Position numbers and translations under genes: made by a program. From NCBI GenBank assembly GCA_937906165.1, contig CALCYA010000107.1:1-48920 (forward strand): a stretch of 48,920 bases of DNA, in the 5' to 3' direction. This document shows, one piece after another, positions 22,448-29,364 of this stretch. The notes beneath the pieces were generated by a model that did no database searches, had not been told where the DNA came from, and saw only the letters and a program-made list of their open reading frames with translations. Numbering within the stretch: the stretch's first letter is position 1; each line of letters starts with the position of its first letter. Origin of the DNA: an uncultured Bacteroidales bacterium (GTDB taxonomy: Bacteria > Bacteroidota > Bacteroidia > Bacteroidales > Bacteroidaceae).

Positions 22448-23065
22448 ATGGATTTTTTTGCCTCTTTCAGCTCTGTTGAGTTCTTGAGTGCATTCATTGT
22501 GCTCTTTGCAGTAATTGACCCTATCGGAATTATGCCTATTGTCCTTTCGATACGTGATAGGGGTAAGATCATAAACCCTGTCAAGGCTGTTTTCTTTGCA
22601 TTCGGTCTGATGTTTCTTTTCTTCTTTGTCGGAGATTGGATTCTGAACCTCTTTGGTGTCGATATCAATTCGTTTGCAGTGGCCGGTTCAATAGTCATCT
22701 TTCTTATGTCACTGGAAATGGTGCTCGATATCGAGATTTTCAAGGACTCGTCAATTGCGGCAAATGATGCAACAATCGTTCCGCTTGTCTTTCCGTTGCT
22801 TGCCGGTGCGGGTTCGTTCACAACGTTGTTGTCGCTCAAGGCGGAATATGAACCTACCAACATTCTTTTGGCGCTTGTGCTGAATGCTGTAGTTGTGTTT
22901 GCAATGTTGAGTGCAACATCATTCCTGATTAGATTGCTTGGCAAGGGAGGTATCTACTTCACACGCAAGTTCTTCGGTATAATACTTCTTGCAATTTCCG
23001 TCAAGCTCTTTACATCCAACCTGTTGCACTTTATAAATGCTATGAGCAGTATGACACAGATGTAA
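22448..23065 (+). CDS. MarC family integral membrane protein
   Basis: 205 residues with six predicted transmembrane helices. Family features: AVIDPIGIMPIVLSI after the first helix, VAGSIVIFLMSLEMVLD in the middle, and the VPLVFPLLAGAGSFTTLLSL segment. MarC (UPF0056) proteins sit in the inner membrane; despite the name, they are not shown to confer drug resistance, and their substrate is unknown. The ATG at 22448 has an AGGAGA site; the 64-codon upstream extension lies in the leader and is rejected. It ends in a strong terminator shared with apbE. Confidence 0.88.
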   Translation: MDFFASFSSVEFLSAFIVLFAVIDPIGIMPIVLSIRDRGKIINPVKAVFFAFGLMFLFFFVGDWILNLFGVDINSFAVAGSIVIFLMSLEMVLDIEIFKDSSIAANDATIVPLVFPLLAGAGSFTTLLSLKAEYEPTNILLALVLNAVVVFAMLSATSFLIRLLGKGGIYFTRKFFGIILLAISVKLFTSNLLHFINAMSSMTQM

Positions 23066-23081
23066 GGTCTCGCCATAAGTT

Positions 23082-23122
23082 AAAACACAACAGCCGCTGT
23101 CAGACAGCGGCTGTTGTGTTTT
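23082..23122. terminator. Bidirectional terminator between marC-type gene and apbE
   Basis: A 19-bp perfect stem (23082-23100 with 23104-23122), 3-nt loop, followed by Ts on the plus strand and with an A-rich left arm that gives Us on the minus strand. Confidence 0.9.
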
Positions 23123-23141
23123 TTTTGTTGTAGTCTCTTTG

Positions 23142-24137
23142 TCAGAATCCTTCTGTGGCGTAAGTCTGTAGCGCTCCATCCTCATTACTGTAAATGAAGA
23201 ACGCTTCAATGCTGTCGCTCTTGCACTGTTCGATGGCCTTTTCGAGTCCCATTACCATGAACGATGTGGCATAGGCATCGGCCTTGGCACAGTTCTCGGC
23301 AATAACCGTGGCGCTCAGTAGCGAGTGCTGTACGGGATAGCCTGTGCGCGGGTCAATGGTGTGTGCATATTTCTTTCCGTTTTCTATGCGGAAGTTGCGG
23401 TAGTTGCCCGATGTTGCCATAGCCTTGCCGCTTATTGCAACTATTCTCTGGTGGGCGTTGTGGCTTCCTGTAGTATTTTCCGTCGGTTTGCTTATGCTTA
23501 TATTCCACGCTGTGCCTCTGTCGTTCTTTCCCTTTGTCACCACTTCGCCTCCAATCTCAATCATGTAGTCAGTGATGTTTCTGCTGTCGAGCAAACGTGC
23601 CACCATGTCGCATCCATAGCCTTTTGCTATGGCGCTGCAGTCAAGCATTGTGCCGGGGTTCTGTTTTGTAAGCTTGCCGTCAACCAGTGATACGGTAGCG
23701 TAGCCTACCTTGCTGCGCAGTTCCTCAACTGTAGCGCTATCAGGCAGCTCACCTTTCTTGAAACCGAATCCCCACGCATTAACGAGTGGTGCTACGGTTA
23801 TGTCGAACGCACCGCCGGTCTTTGCCGAAATCTCCTGTGCAAGATTGAATACTTCGGTAAACATTTCGTTGGCCGTCGTGTCCCTGTTGTTGTTGAATGC
23901 GCTGATTATGGAGTTCTTGTTGAACATTGACAAGGAATTGTCTACTTGCAACAGTGTGGCCTTGACCTCCTTGTGTAAATCCTCCACGCTCTTGTATTTG
24001 ATGTTGTATTGTGTTCCGAATATGTGTCCGCTGTTGGTCGTGTATACCTCGGGTGTGCGGTTTCTGAGTATAAAGAATGTTCCTATTATAAGGAACAGCA
24101 GGAATGCTATCTTGAATTTGCTCAACTTGCCGTTCAT
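23142..24137 (-). CDS. apbE: FAD:protein FMN transferase
   Basis: Attaches FMN covalently to threonine in proteins such as NqrB, NqrC and RnfG outside the cytoplasmic membrane. The 331 residues start with a membrane anchor or signal sequence (about 8-25, FKIAFLLFLIIGTFFIL). Family motifs: GGAFDITVAPLVNAWGFG, LDCSAIAKGYGCDMVARLL, IEIGGEVVTKG, the MATSGNYRNF segment and THTIDPRTGYPV-type metal-binding region (here AHTIDPRTGYPV). It heads into a minus-strand envelope cluster, with only 9 bp to the next gene upstream. Confidence 0.95.
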   Translation of the reverse strand: MNGKLSKFKIAFLLFLIIGTFFILRNRTPEVYTTNSGHIFGTQYNIKYKSVEDLHKEVKATLLQVDNSLSMFNKNSIISAFNNNRDTTANEMFTEVFNLAQEISAKTGGAFDITVAPLVNAWGFGFKKGELPDSATVEELRSKVGYATVSLVDGKLTKQNPGTMLDCSAIAKGYGCDMVARLLDSRNITDYMIEIGGEVVTKGKNDRGTAWNISISKPTENTTGSHNAHQRIVAISGKAMATSGNYRNFRIENGKKYAHTIDPRTGYPVQHSLLSATVIAENCAKADAYATSFMVMGLEKAIEQCKSDSIEAFFIYSNEDGALQTYATEGF

Positions 24138-24146
24138 GTTACAATA

Positions 24147-24842
24147 TTATCTTATAGGGATTTCGTAAATGAGGTTGTATGTCCCTCCGAAGCATGTACT
24201 CTGGTTTATGCCGTAACCGGGTATGTACCACATCTGTGAGTGGCTTGCCTTCTCTTGGCTTATGCGGGCCTTGTAGCGTATGCTCCAGCCCATGTGGAAA
24301 TTCTTGGCTATCTTTACTCTCACTCCCACGCCTACCTCAGCCCATGTGGCAGTGCCTTTGACGCCGCTCAGGTCAAGGGCGGCGTTGCCTCCCCAGACGG
24401 GGTCGATTATGGGTGGGGTGGTGACGTCGTACTCGCAGCTTGTCCATGCAAAGCGGGCTATACCGAAAATTCCATAGTTGGGGTTGGGCTTCTCCTTGGT
24501 GGTGCTGAAGTTGTAATTGATACCTACGCGGTAGTATGGTGCGTTGGTCTTGTATCTTATGCCTGTTGTCTCGTCAGTGGTGCTGCACCATCCGAGGCCC
24601 ACCTCGGCTGTAGGGTATATGCGGTTGCCAAAGTTTGCTTCAACGGCAATTTCGCTGCTGGCGAACTCTTCGAGCAACGAGTATGCAAGGCCGAACACAT
24701 CGGCAGATACTGCAATGCTCTTGAATGAGAAATCCAACTTCTTCTCTTCTTCCTTTGGCGCAGTGTGTCTCTTCTGGGCCTGCGACAGTGTGCAGGAGAA
24801 GAGCATAATACTACTCAATAAAATATATCTTAACATTCTCAT
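24147..24842 (-). CDS. Outer-membrane beta-barrel-like protein (probably DUF6048)
   Basis: 231 residues. A signal peptide (about 1-22, ending LSQAQ) precedes a mature part with alternating aromatic and polar strands (YYRVGINYNFS, GIFGIARFAWTS, HMGWSIRYKARIS) and an ending with EIPIR. The pattern suggests a small outer-membrane barrel. Its start overlaps the upstream lipoprotein gene by 32 bp, implying translational coupling; the pairing of this gene with such a lipoprotein is typical in Bacteroidales. The DUF number is from memory, not from a search. Function unknown. Confidence 0.75.
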   Translation of the reverse strand: MRMLRYILLSSIMLFSCTLSQAQKRHTAPKEEEKKLDFSFKSIAVSADVFGLAYSLLEEFASSEIAVEANFGNRIYPTAEVGLGWCSTTDETTGIRYKTNAPYYRVGINYNFSTTKEKPNPNYGIFGIARFAWTSCEYDVTTPPIIDPVWGGNAALDLSGVKGTATWAEVGVGVRVKIAKNFHMGWSIRYKARISQEKASHSQMWYIPGYGINQSTCFGGTYNLIYEIPIR

Positions 24843-25290
24843 TCGGGTCGAATTTTACATATTGCTGTACTATTGAAACTGAGTCGATGAACCTGCTTGT
24901 GTGGGTTATGCTGTCGAGCTTGTGGTACATTACCGTGCCGCATTCCATCGACTGGTAGTAGAGTATGTTCTCGTGTGCCACGTAGAGCGTGTCGGTTATC
25001 TCGTCATTGTAGTTGAAGATGACTGTGTCGCAGCTGTTTGTGTAGCTCATGGGCAACTGTAATCCGTCGGCATCTGTTATGTGGTTCACAAGGATGGAGT
25101 CGGTGCCGTTGATCATGATTGATACGGTAAGTGTCTCGGGCAGGGCGTATTTTCCTGTCACGCTGTCTGCGCTGCTGTAAAAGCCGATGCGGTTGTATGC
25201 TGTATTTTCAAGGTGGCAGTCATATCCGTTGTCGCAGGCAGTGAGTGTCATTACTGCTATGGCCAGAAATGTTAGTATTTTGCCTTTCAT
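24811..25290 (-). CDS. Lipoprotein (probably DUF6452)
   Basis: 159 residues. The lipobox is LTAC with Cys19 after a short hydrophobic stretch (ILTFLAIAVMTLTAC). The mature part is small and beta-rich, beginning DNGYDCHLENTAYNRIGFY, with repeated short strands (GKYALPETLTVSIMING, TVIFNYNDEITDTLYV). It has 32 bp in common with the barrel gene downstream, and is 4 bp after the glycosyltransferase stop. Probably exported to the outer membrane as partner of that barrel (inference). Confidence 0.78.
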   Translation of the reverse strand: MKGKILTFLAIAVMTLTACDNGYDCHLENTAYNRIGFYSSADSVTGKYALPETLTVSIMINGTDSILVNHITDADGLQLPMSYTNSCDTVIFNYNDEITDTLYVAHENILYYQSMECGTVMYHKLDSITHTSRFIDSVSIVQQYVKFDPNENVKIYFIE

Positions 25291-25294
25291 CTTA

Positions 25295-26245
25295 TTAAAA
25301 CTCTTTGGAGATGTTGTATCTGTTTCTGTCCTGCGACGAGCGGCTTACAAGCTCGGCCAGGAAACCGGTCAGGAACAGTTGTGTTCCGATAATCATCATT
25401 GCCAACGCAATGTAGAAGTAGGGGGAATCGGTCACCAGGCGGTAGGGCATGCCGTTGGCCATTGCTATGAGCTTGTTCGCTCCAACAATGATTGCGGCTA
25501 TAAAACCGATGAAGAACATCATTGAGCCCCAGAGGCCGAATATGTGCATCGGACGGCGGCTGAACTTCGAGAGGAACCACAGTGACATGAGGTCAAGGTA
25601 GCCGTGGAAGAAACGGCTTATACCGAACTTGCTCTTGCCGTATTTGCGTGCCTGGTGCTGTACAACGTGTTCGCCAATCTTTGTGTAGCCTGCATTCTTT
25701 GCAAGGTATGGTATGTAGCGGTGCATGTCGCCGTATACCTCAATGTCCTTGACTACCTCGTTGCGGTATGCCTTTAGTCCGCAGTTGAAGTCATGCAGGT
25801 TCTTGATGCCTGAAACCTTGCGTGCTGTGGCATTGAAGAGTTTTGTGGGGATTGTCTTGCTCAACGGGTCGTAGCGTTTCTTCTTGTAGCCCGATACAAG
25901 GTCGTATCCCTCCTCGGTAACCATTCTGTAGAGTGTGGGAATCTCGTCCGGGCTGTCCTGAAGGTCTGCGTCCATGGTTATTACAACGTCTCCTTTTGCA
26001 CGCTCGAATCCGCAGTAGAGAGCCGGCGACTTGCCGTAGTTGCGGCGGAACTTGATGCCGTGGATGTTGCTGTCCTTGCGGCTGAGCTCCTCGATGACAT
26101 TCCACGAATTGTCGGTGCTGCCGTCGTTGATGAAAATTATCTCGTACGAAAAATTGTTGTTTTTCATTACTCTCTGAATCCATTCCGTCAGTTCCGGGAG
26201 CGATTCAGCCTCGTTGAATAGAGGTACTATGACTGATATGTCCAT
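25295..26245 (-). CDS. Glycosyltransferase family 2, polyprenol-phosphate type
   Basis: 316 residues. The GT-A domain (about 1-220) begins ISVIVPLFNEAESLPEL, with the nucleotide-binding FINDGSTDNSW and the metal motif VVITMDADLQDSPDEIP. Two C-terminal transmembrane helices (about 232-258 and 266-292) match DPM1/GtrB-like enzymes that load a sugar on undecaprenyl phosphate at the inner membrane. The catalytic QxxRW-like position is represented by QHQARKYGKSKFG. The gene is 15 bp downstream of the DUF4199 gene; that pair recurs in Bacteroidales. Sugar specificity unknown. Confidence 0.92.
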   Translation of the reverse strand: MDISVIVPLFNEAESLPELTEWIQRVMKNNNFSYEIIFINDGSTDNSWNVIEELSRKDSNIHGIKFRRNYGKSPALYCGFERAKGDVVITMDADLQDSPDEIPTLYRMVTEEGYDLVSGYKKKRYDPLSKTIPTKLFNATARKVSGIKNLHDFNCGLKAYRNEVVKDIEVYGDMHRYIPYLAKNAGYTKIGEHVVQHQARKYGKSKFGISRFFHGYLDLMSLWFLSKFSRRPMHIFGLWGSMMFFIGFIAAIIVGANKLIAMANGMPYRLVTDSPYFYIALAMMIIGTQLFLTGFLAELVSRSSQDRNRYNISKEF

Positions 26246-26260
26246 TTCTTTATGTCTGTT

Positions 26261-26797
26261 TTATGGATTTTTCTTTACTATCAATGCCAGTATTGCGGCT
26301 ATTATCAGGTCGCGGCTTAAATGCCCGGTGATTGTTGACAAAAGCATCTCTCCGGTGCTCTGGCGTCCCATTGTGTCAAACGCATCTGTAAACATTCTTA
26401 TGCTTGCCTCGTCCATTCCGTTGCTGACGGCAAATGCCGCAAATTGTGCCGATAGGTCGCTGAAAGCGTTCGGGTTGATGAATGCGTAGTACACATACTG
26501 TGCAATGGCTGACAGAAGTATGGCGCACAGGTACATGACTGCGATGTATGTCCATGCCTCGCCGAATGTCATGGCGCCATCCCTTTCGTTGTCGCGGTGC
26601 TTGGCGGCAAGCTTGTATGCAACGAATGGTGACATCAAGGTCGTTGCAAGCACTGCAAGCGTCAGTATCATGCCCTGTCCTTTGACAAGCATATTCAGCA
26701 TCACGATAGAAAGGGCGAATGTCACTGTCCAAAGGCATCCAAGGATTGTGCCGTCGCGCATTGCACTTTCTGCAGTCATTTTCCTTTTGTTAATCAT
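26261..26797 (-). CDS. DUF4199 family membrane protein
   Basis: 178 residues with four hydrophobic segments: LGCLWTVTFALSIVMLNML, MILTLAVLATTLMSPFVAY, TYIAVMYLCAILLSAIAQYV and the C-terminal LIIAAILALIVKKNP. The middle loop KHRDNERDGAMTFGEAW and the amphipathic stretch MDEASIRMFTDAFDTMG fit DUF4199. Unknown function; encoded just before the family 2 glycosyltransferase, as is usual. The start could also be the Met at 26779, six codons in. Confidence 0.85.
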   Translation of the reverse strand: MINKRKMTAESAMRDGTILGCLWTVTFALSIVMLNMLVKGQGMILTLAVLATTLMSPFVAYKLAAKHRDNERDGAMTFGEAWTYIAVMYLCAILLSAIAQYVYYAFINPNAFSDLSAQFAAFAVSNGMDEASIRMFTDAFDTMGRQSTGEMLLSTITGHLSRDLIIAAILALIVKKNP

Positions 26798-26907
26798 CTG
26801 AATTTGTTTTTTTCATGTTTCTGCAAGGACCGTAAACAAATGAACCGGATAAGCAAAGTTGACTTTTGCATTTCGCGGCGAGTGCGGTCTGTTCCTGCAG
26901 TTTAGCG

Positions 26908-26915
26908 CAAAGATA
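26908..26915 (-). promoter_or_regulatory. Candidate -7 box for the DUF4199-glycosyltransferase cluster
   Basis: The minus strand reads TATCTTTG, about 110 bp upstream of the DUF4199 ATG; no clear -33 partner. Confidence 0.4.
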
Positions 26916-27067
26916 ATAAATTTATATTTATCAGTTGATTGAAAATGCTATTTTTGACAATTAAAGCGCGTTGTAGGGTAGAGTTCTTTGTTTTTATGTG
27001 AATTGTGCACCGTTTGTATTTCTCTTTCAGTCTTTTTGTATTATCTTCGTGGATAAAATGTTGTTTT

Positions 27068-27871
27068 ATGAAAGCTATGATTTTTGCTGCAGGTTTGGGA
27101 ACGCGTCTTAAACCCCTTACTGATACTCTTCCCAAGGCTCTGGTGCCGGTGTGTGATAAACCTCTTATTGAACATGTTGCCCGTAAATTGCAGTCGGCGG
27201 GAATTGATGAAGTTGTTGTCAATGTCCATTACTTTGCCGACAAGGTGGAGCAGTGGATTGAATCTCAGGATTGGATTTCGCTTTCGAGGGGGGATGCCGG
27301 TGTCGGCAAAATGTTGTTCGAGATAAGCGACGAACGTGAGCTTTTGCTTGAAACCGGTGGTGCTGTGCTGCATGCGCGCAGTTTCCTCGAAGGCTGCGGA
27401 CGTTTCCTTATCCACAATGTCGATATCCTTTCCAACTGCGATATCCATTGGTTTGAGTCGCAGGTGAAGAATGATGCTCTTGCTACATTGCTTGTCAGTG
27501 AGCGCAAGACAAGCCGTTTCCTGCTTTTTGATCATGATACATTGCGCCTTTTGGGCTGGATGAACACTGATAGTGGCGATTACCATGTAGTGTCGCCCGA
27601 GATTGATCCTAAAGCGTGCCGTGCGTTGGCATTCTCCGGTATTCACATCCTTAGCGACAAAGTGCCTGAACTCATGCAGGAGTATGTTGAAGAGAGAGGT
27701 TTGCCTGTTGATGATATCAAAGGTGTACGCTTTCCTATAATGAACTTCTATATGTGGCTTGCGGCCAAATATCCTGTATATGGCGTAGTTGCTGAAAATC
27801 TTGAGTTTATTGATGTCGGTAAACTCGATGCGCTGAAGCCTGCCGAGGAATTTGTTAAACATCATTCATGA
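27068..27871 (+). CDS. Sugar-phosphate nucleotidyltransferase (MurU-like)
   Basis: 267 residues of the RmlA/GlmU-N type. The signature AAGLGTRLKPLTDTLPKALV is at the N-terminus, followed by KPLIEHVARKL. The metal-binding Asp is in FLIHNVDILSNCD, and a late GVRFPIMNFYMWLAA segment and the ending FIDVGKLDALK match the uridylyl- or thymidylyltransferase family. The closest remembered relatives are MurNAc-1-phosphate uridylyltransferases (MurU) in peptidoglycan recycling, but the kinase AmgK is not next to it. The ATG at 27068 is preferred; a 21-codon extension upstream starts with a poor GTG. Confidence 0.85.
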   Translation: MKAMIFAAGLGTRLKPLTDTLPKALVPVCDKPLIEHVARKLQSAGIDEVVVNVHYFADKVEQWIESQDWISLSRGDAGVGKMLFEISDERELLLETGGAVLHARSFLEGCGRFLIHNVDILSNCDIHWFESQVKNDALATLLVSERKTSRFLLFDHDTLRLLGWMNTDSGDYHVVSPEIDPKACRALAFSGIHILSDKVPELMQEYVEERGLPVDDIKGVRFPIMNFYMWLAAKYPVYGVVAENLEFIDVGKLDALKPAEEFVKHHS

Positions 27872-28004
27872 TATTTGGTTTTCTTCTTTTGGCATATCTT
27901 GTTTTTTGTTGTTAACAAATATTAACCTTTCTGCTTGTGGGGTTTTTATAGATGTGTTATCTAAAATGGTGTAAGGGCTTCGGTTTTTTATTTGATTTTT
28001 TTTT

Positions 28005-28147
28005 GCTGTGGTCCTGCACGATTGCGCCGGGACGTCTTGTGTTTTTCTGCTTTTTATTCCACAGGATCGTGCCCTTAAGGGACGGCTGTTTTCTGCTTTT
28101 GCAGAACCTTCAAGGGGTTGAAGGTTGCCGTTCCGAGGCGCTTTTTG
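28005..28147 (+). ncRNA. Candidate structured RNA upstream of rpoD
   Basis: A three-way junction can be drawn: closing stem GGGACGGC (28079-28086) with GCCGTTCC (28127-28134), enclosing hairpins TTCTGC-TTTT-GCAGAA (28091-28106) and CCTTCAA-GGGG-TTGAAGG (28107-28124). Upstream, GCACGAT (28016-28022) can pair with ATCGTGC (28066-28072), or GCGCC (28024-28028) with GGCGC (28137-28141), the latter just before TTTTTG. These two are mutually exclusive, as in attenuators. It may be a free small RNA or the 5' leader of rpoD. It is not recognised as 6S, SRP or RNase P RNA. Confidence 0.45.
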
Positions 28148-28218
28148 TTAACTCCTGCTAAAAGTGTGGTTTTTTGTCTGAATTTTTCTGTTTTGAACTA
28201 ACTTTTAACGTGTAAAGC

Positions 28219-28249
28219 TTGTATTTTTGATTGAAAAAACGTAATTTTG
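28219..28249 (+). promoter_or_regulatory. Candidate promoter of rpoD
   Basis: TTG ending at 28221, 20 nt, TAATTTTG (28242-28249). A second TATTTTTG overlaps at 28222-28229. The ATG of rpoD follows 26 nt after the -7 box. Confidence 0.5.
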
Positions 28250-28275
28250 CAAATTGAAATTGTATCTTAAGGAAA

Positions 28276-29136
28276 ATGAGACAATTAAAAATTACAAAAA
28301 GTATCACAAACCGCGAAAGTGCATCGCTTGACAAGTATCTTCAGGAGATTGGCCGCGAAGAACTCATTACCGTAGAGGAAGAGGTGGAGTTGGCGCAGCG
28401 AATCAGAAAAGGTGACCGCAGGGCGTTGGAGAAATTGACGAGGGCAAATCTGCGTTTCGTAGTCTCTGTTGCAAAGCAGTACCAAAATCAAGGTCTCAGT
28501 TTACCTGACTTGATTAATGAAGGTAATCTTGGTCTCATTAAAGCTGCCGAAAAGTTCGACGAAACACGTGGTTTCAAGTTTATCAGTTACGCCGTTTGGT
28601 GGATTAGACAATCTATTCTTCAGGCTCTTGCAGAGCAAGCGAGAATTGTTCGCCTTCCTTTGAACCAGGTCGGTTCGCTCAATAAAATCAGTAAGGCCTT
28701 CTCAAAATTTGAACAGGAGAATGAACGTCGCCCATCGGCCGAGGAACTTGCTGACCAGCTTGACTTGCCTGTGGACAAGGTTGTTGATTCGTTGAAGGTG
28801 TCAGGACGACATATCTCTGTTGACGCTCCTTTTGTCGATGGAGAGGATAATAGTCTGCTTGACGTGCTTGTGAACGATGATTCTCCAATGGCCGACAATT
28901 TGTTGGTGAACGAATCGTTGTCGCGTGAGATTGATCGTGCTCTCTCAACGCTTACCGATCGGGAGAAGGAGATTATCCAGATGTTCTTCGGAATCGGCAT
29001 GCAGGAGATGACTCTTGAGGAGATTGGTGACCGCTTTGGTCTTACACGTGAGCGTGTGCGTCAGATCAAGGAGAAGGCTATTCGCCGTTTGAAACAGAAT
29101 CAGCGAAGCAAGTTGCTGAAATCCTATTTGGGATAA
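28276..29136 (+). CDS. rpoD: RNA polymerase primary sigma factor
   Basis: 286 residues: region 1.2 (SLDKYLQEIGREELIT), region 2 (ANLRFVVSVAKQYQNQGL, DLINEGNLGLIKAAEKFD and the -10-binding FKFISYAVWWIRQSILQAL), region 3 (VRLPLNQVGSLNKI) and region 4 with the HTH LEEIGDRFGLTRERVRQIKE. It lacks the acidic region 1.1 of enterobacterial sigma-70, as in Bacteroidota sigma-ABfr, which reads TTTG/TAnnTTTG promoters such as those found across this window. A terminator at 29156-29185 follows directly. Confidence 0.97.
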   Translation: MRQLKITKSITNRESASLDKYLQEIGREELITVEEEVELAQRIRKGDRRALEKLTRANLRFVVSVAKQYQNQGLSLPDLINEGNLGLIKAAEKFDETRGFKFISYAVWWIRQSILQALAEQARIVRLPLNQVGSLNKISKAFSKFEQENERRPSAEELADQLDLPVDKVVDSLKVSGRHISVDAPFVDGEDNSLLDVLVNDDSPMADNLLVNESLSREIDRALSTLTDREKEIIQMFFGIGMQEMTLEEIGDRFGLTRERVRQIKEKAIRRLKQNQRSKLLKSYLG

Positions 29137-29155
29137 ATATTGCTTTTTTAATTTT

Positions 29156-29185
29156 ACGGGCTATGTCGTTGAAGACGTAGCCCGT
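29156..29185 (+). terminator. Terminator of rpoD
   Basis: Stem ACGGGCTA/TAGCCCGT extended by four pairs, with a 6-nt loop, followed by TTGCTTTTTTT. Confidence 0.85.
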
Positions 29186-29286
29186 TGCTTTTTTTACTGC
29201 ATAGACGTGCTGTCTTGGTTGGGGTTGTTGCTTGTCTCTATTTGCTCTCTTTTTGTCTATGTGTTAAATCATTATCGGGGACTTTC

Positions 29287-29318
29287 TTTGTTTTTACCGT
29301 TTTTTTTGAATATCTTTG
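29287..29318 (+). promoter_or_regulatory. Promoter of the ileS operon
   Basis: TTTG at 29287-29290, 20 nt, then TATCTTTG at 29311-29318. Transcription start about 40 nt before the ileS ATG. Confidence 0.65.
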
Positions 29319-29364
29319 CGAGATTAAATGAAAAACAGATATAAAGATACTATAGTAAGGCACA

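Larger units (their letters stand above)
27872..28275 (+). other. rpoD upstream region: structured RNA plus promoter
   Basis: A 404-bp non-coding stretch. The first 130 bp are T-rich and unremarkable. The section 28005-28145 is a hairpin-rich block described separately. The final 80 bp hold the probable rpoD promoter: TAATTTTG at 28242-28249, with CTTG ending 20 nt before it. Confidence 0.6.
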
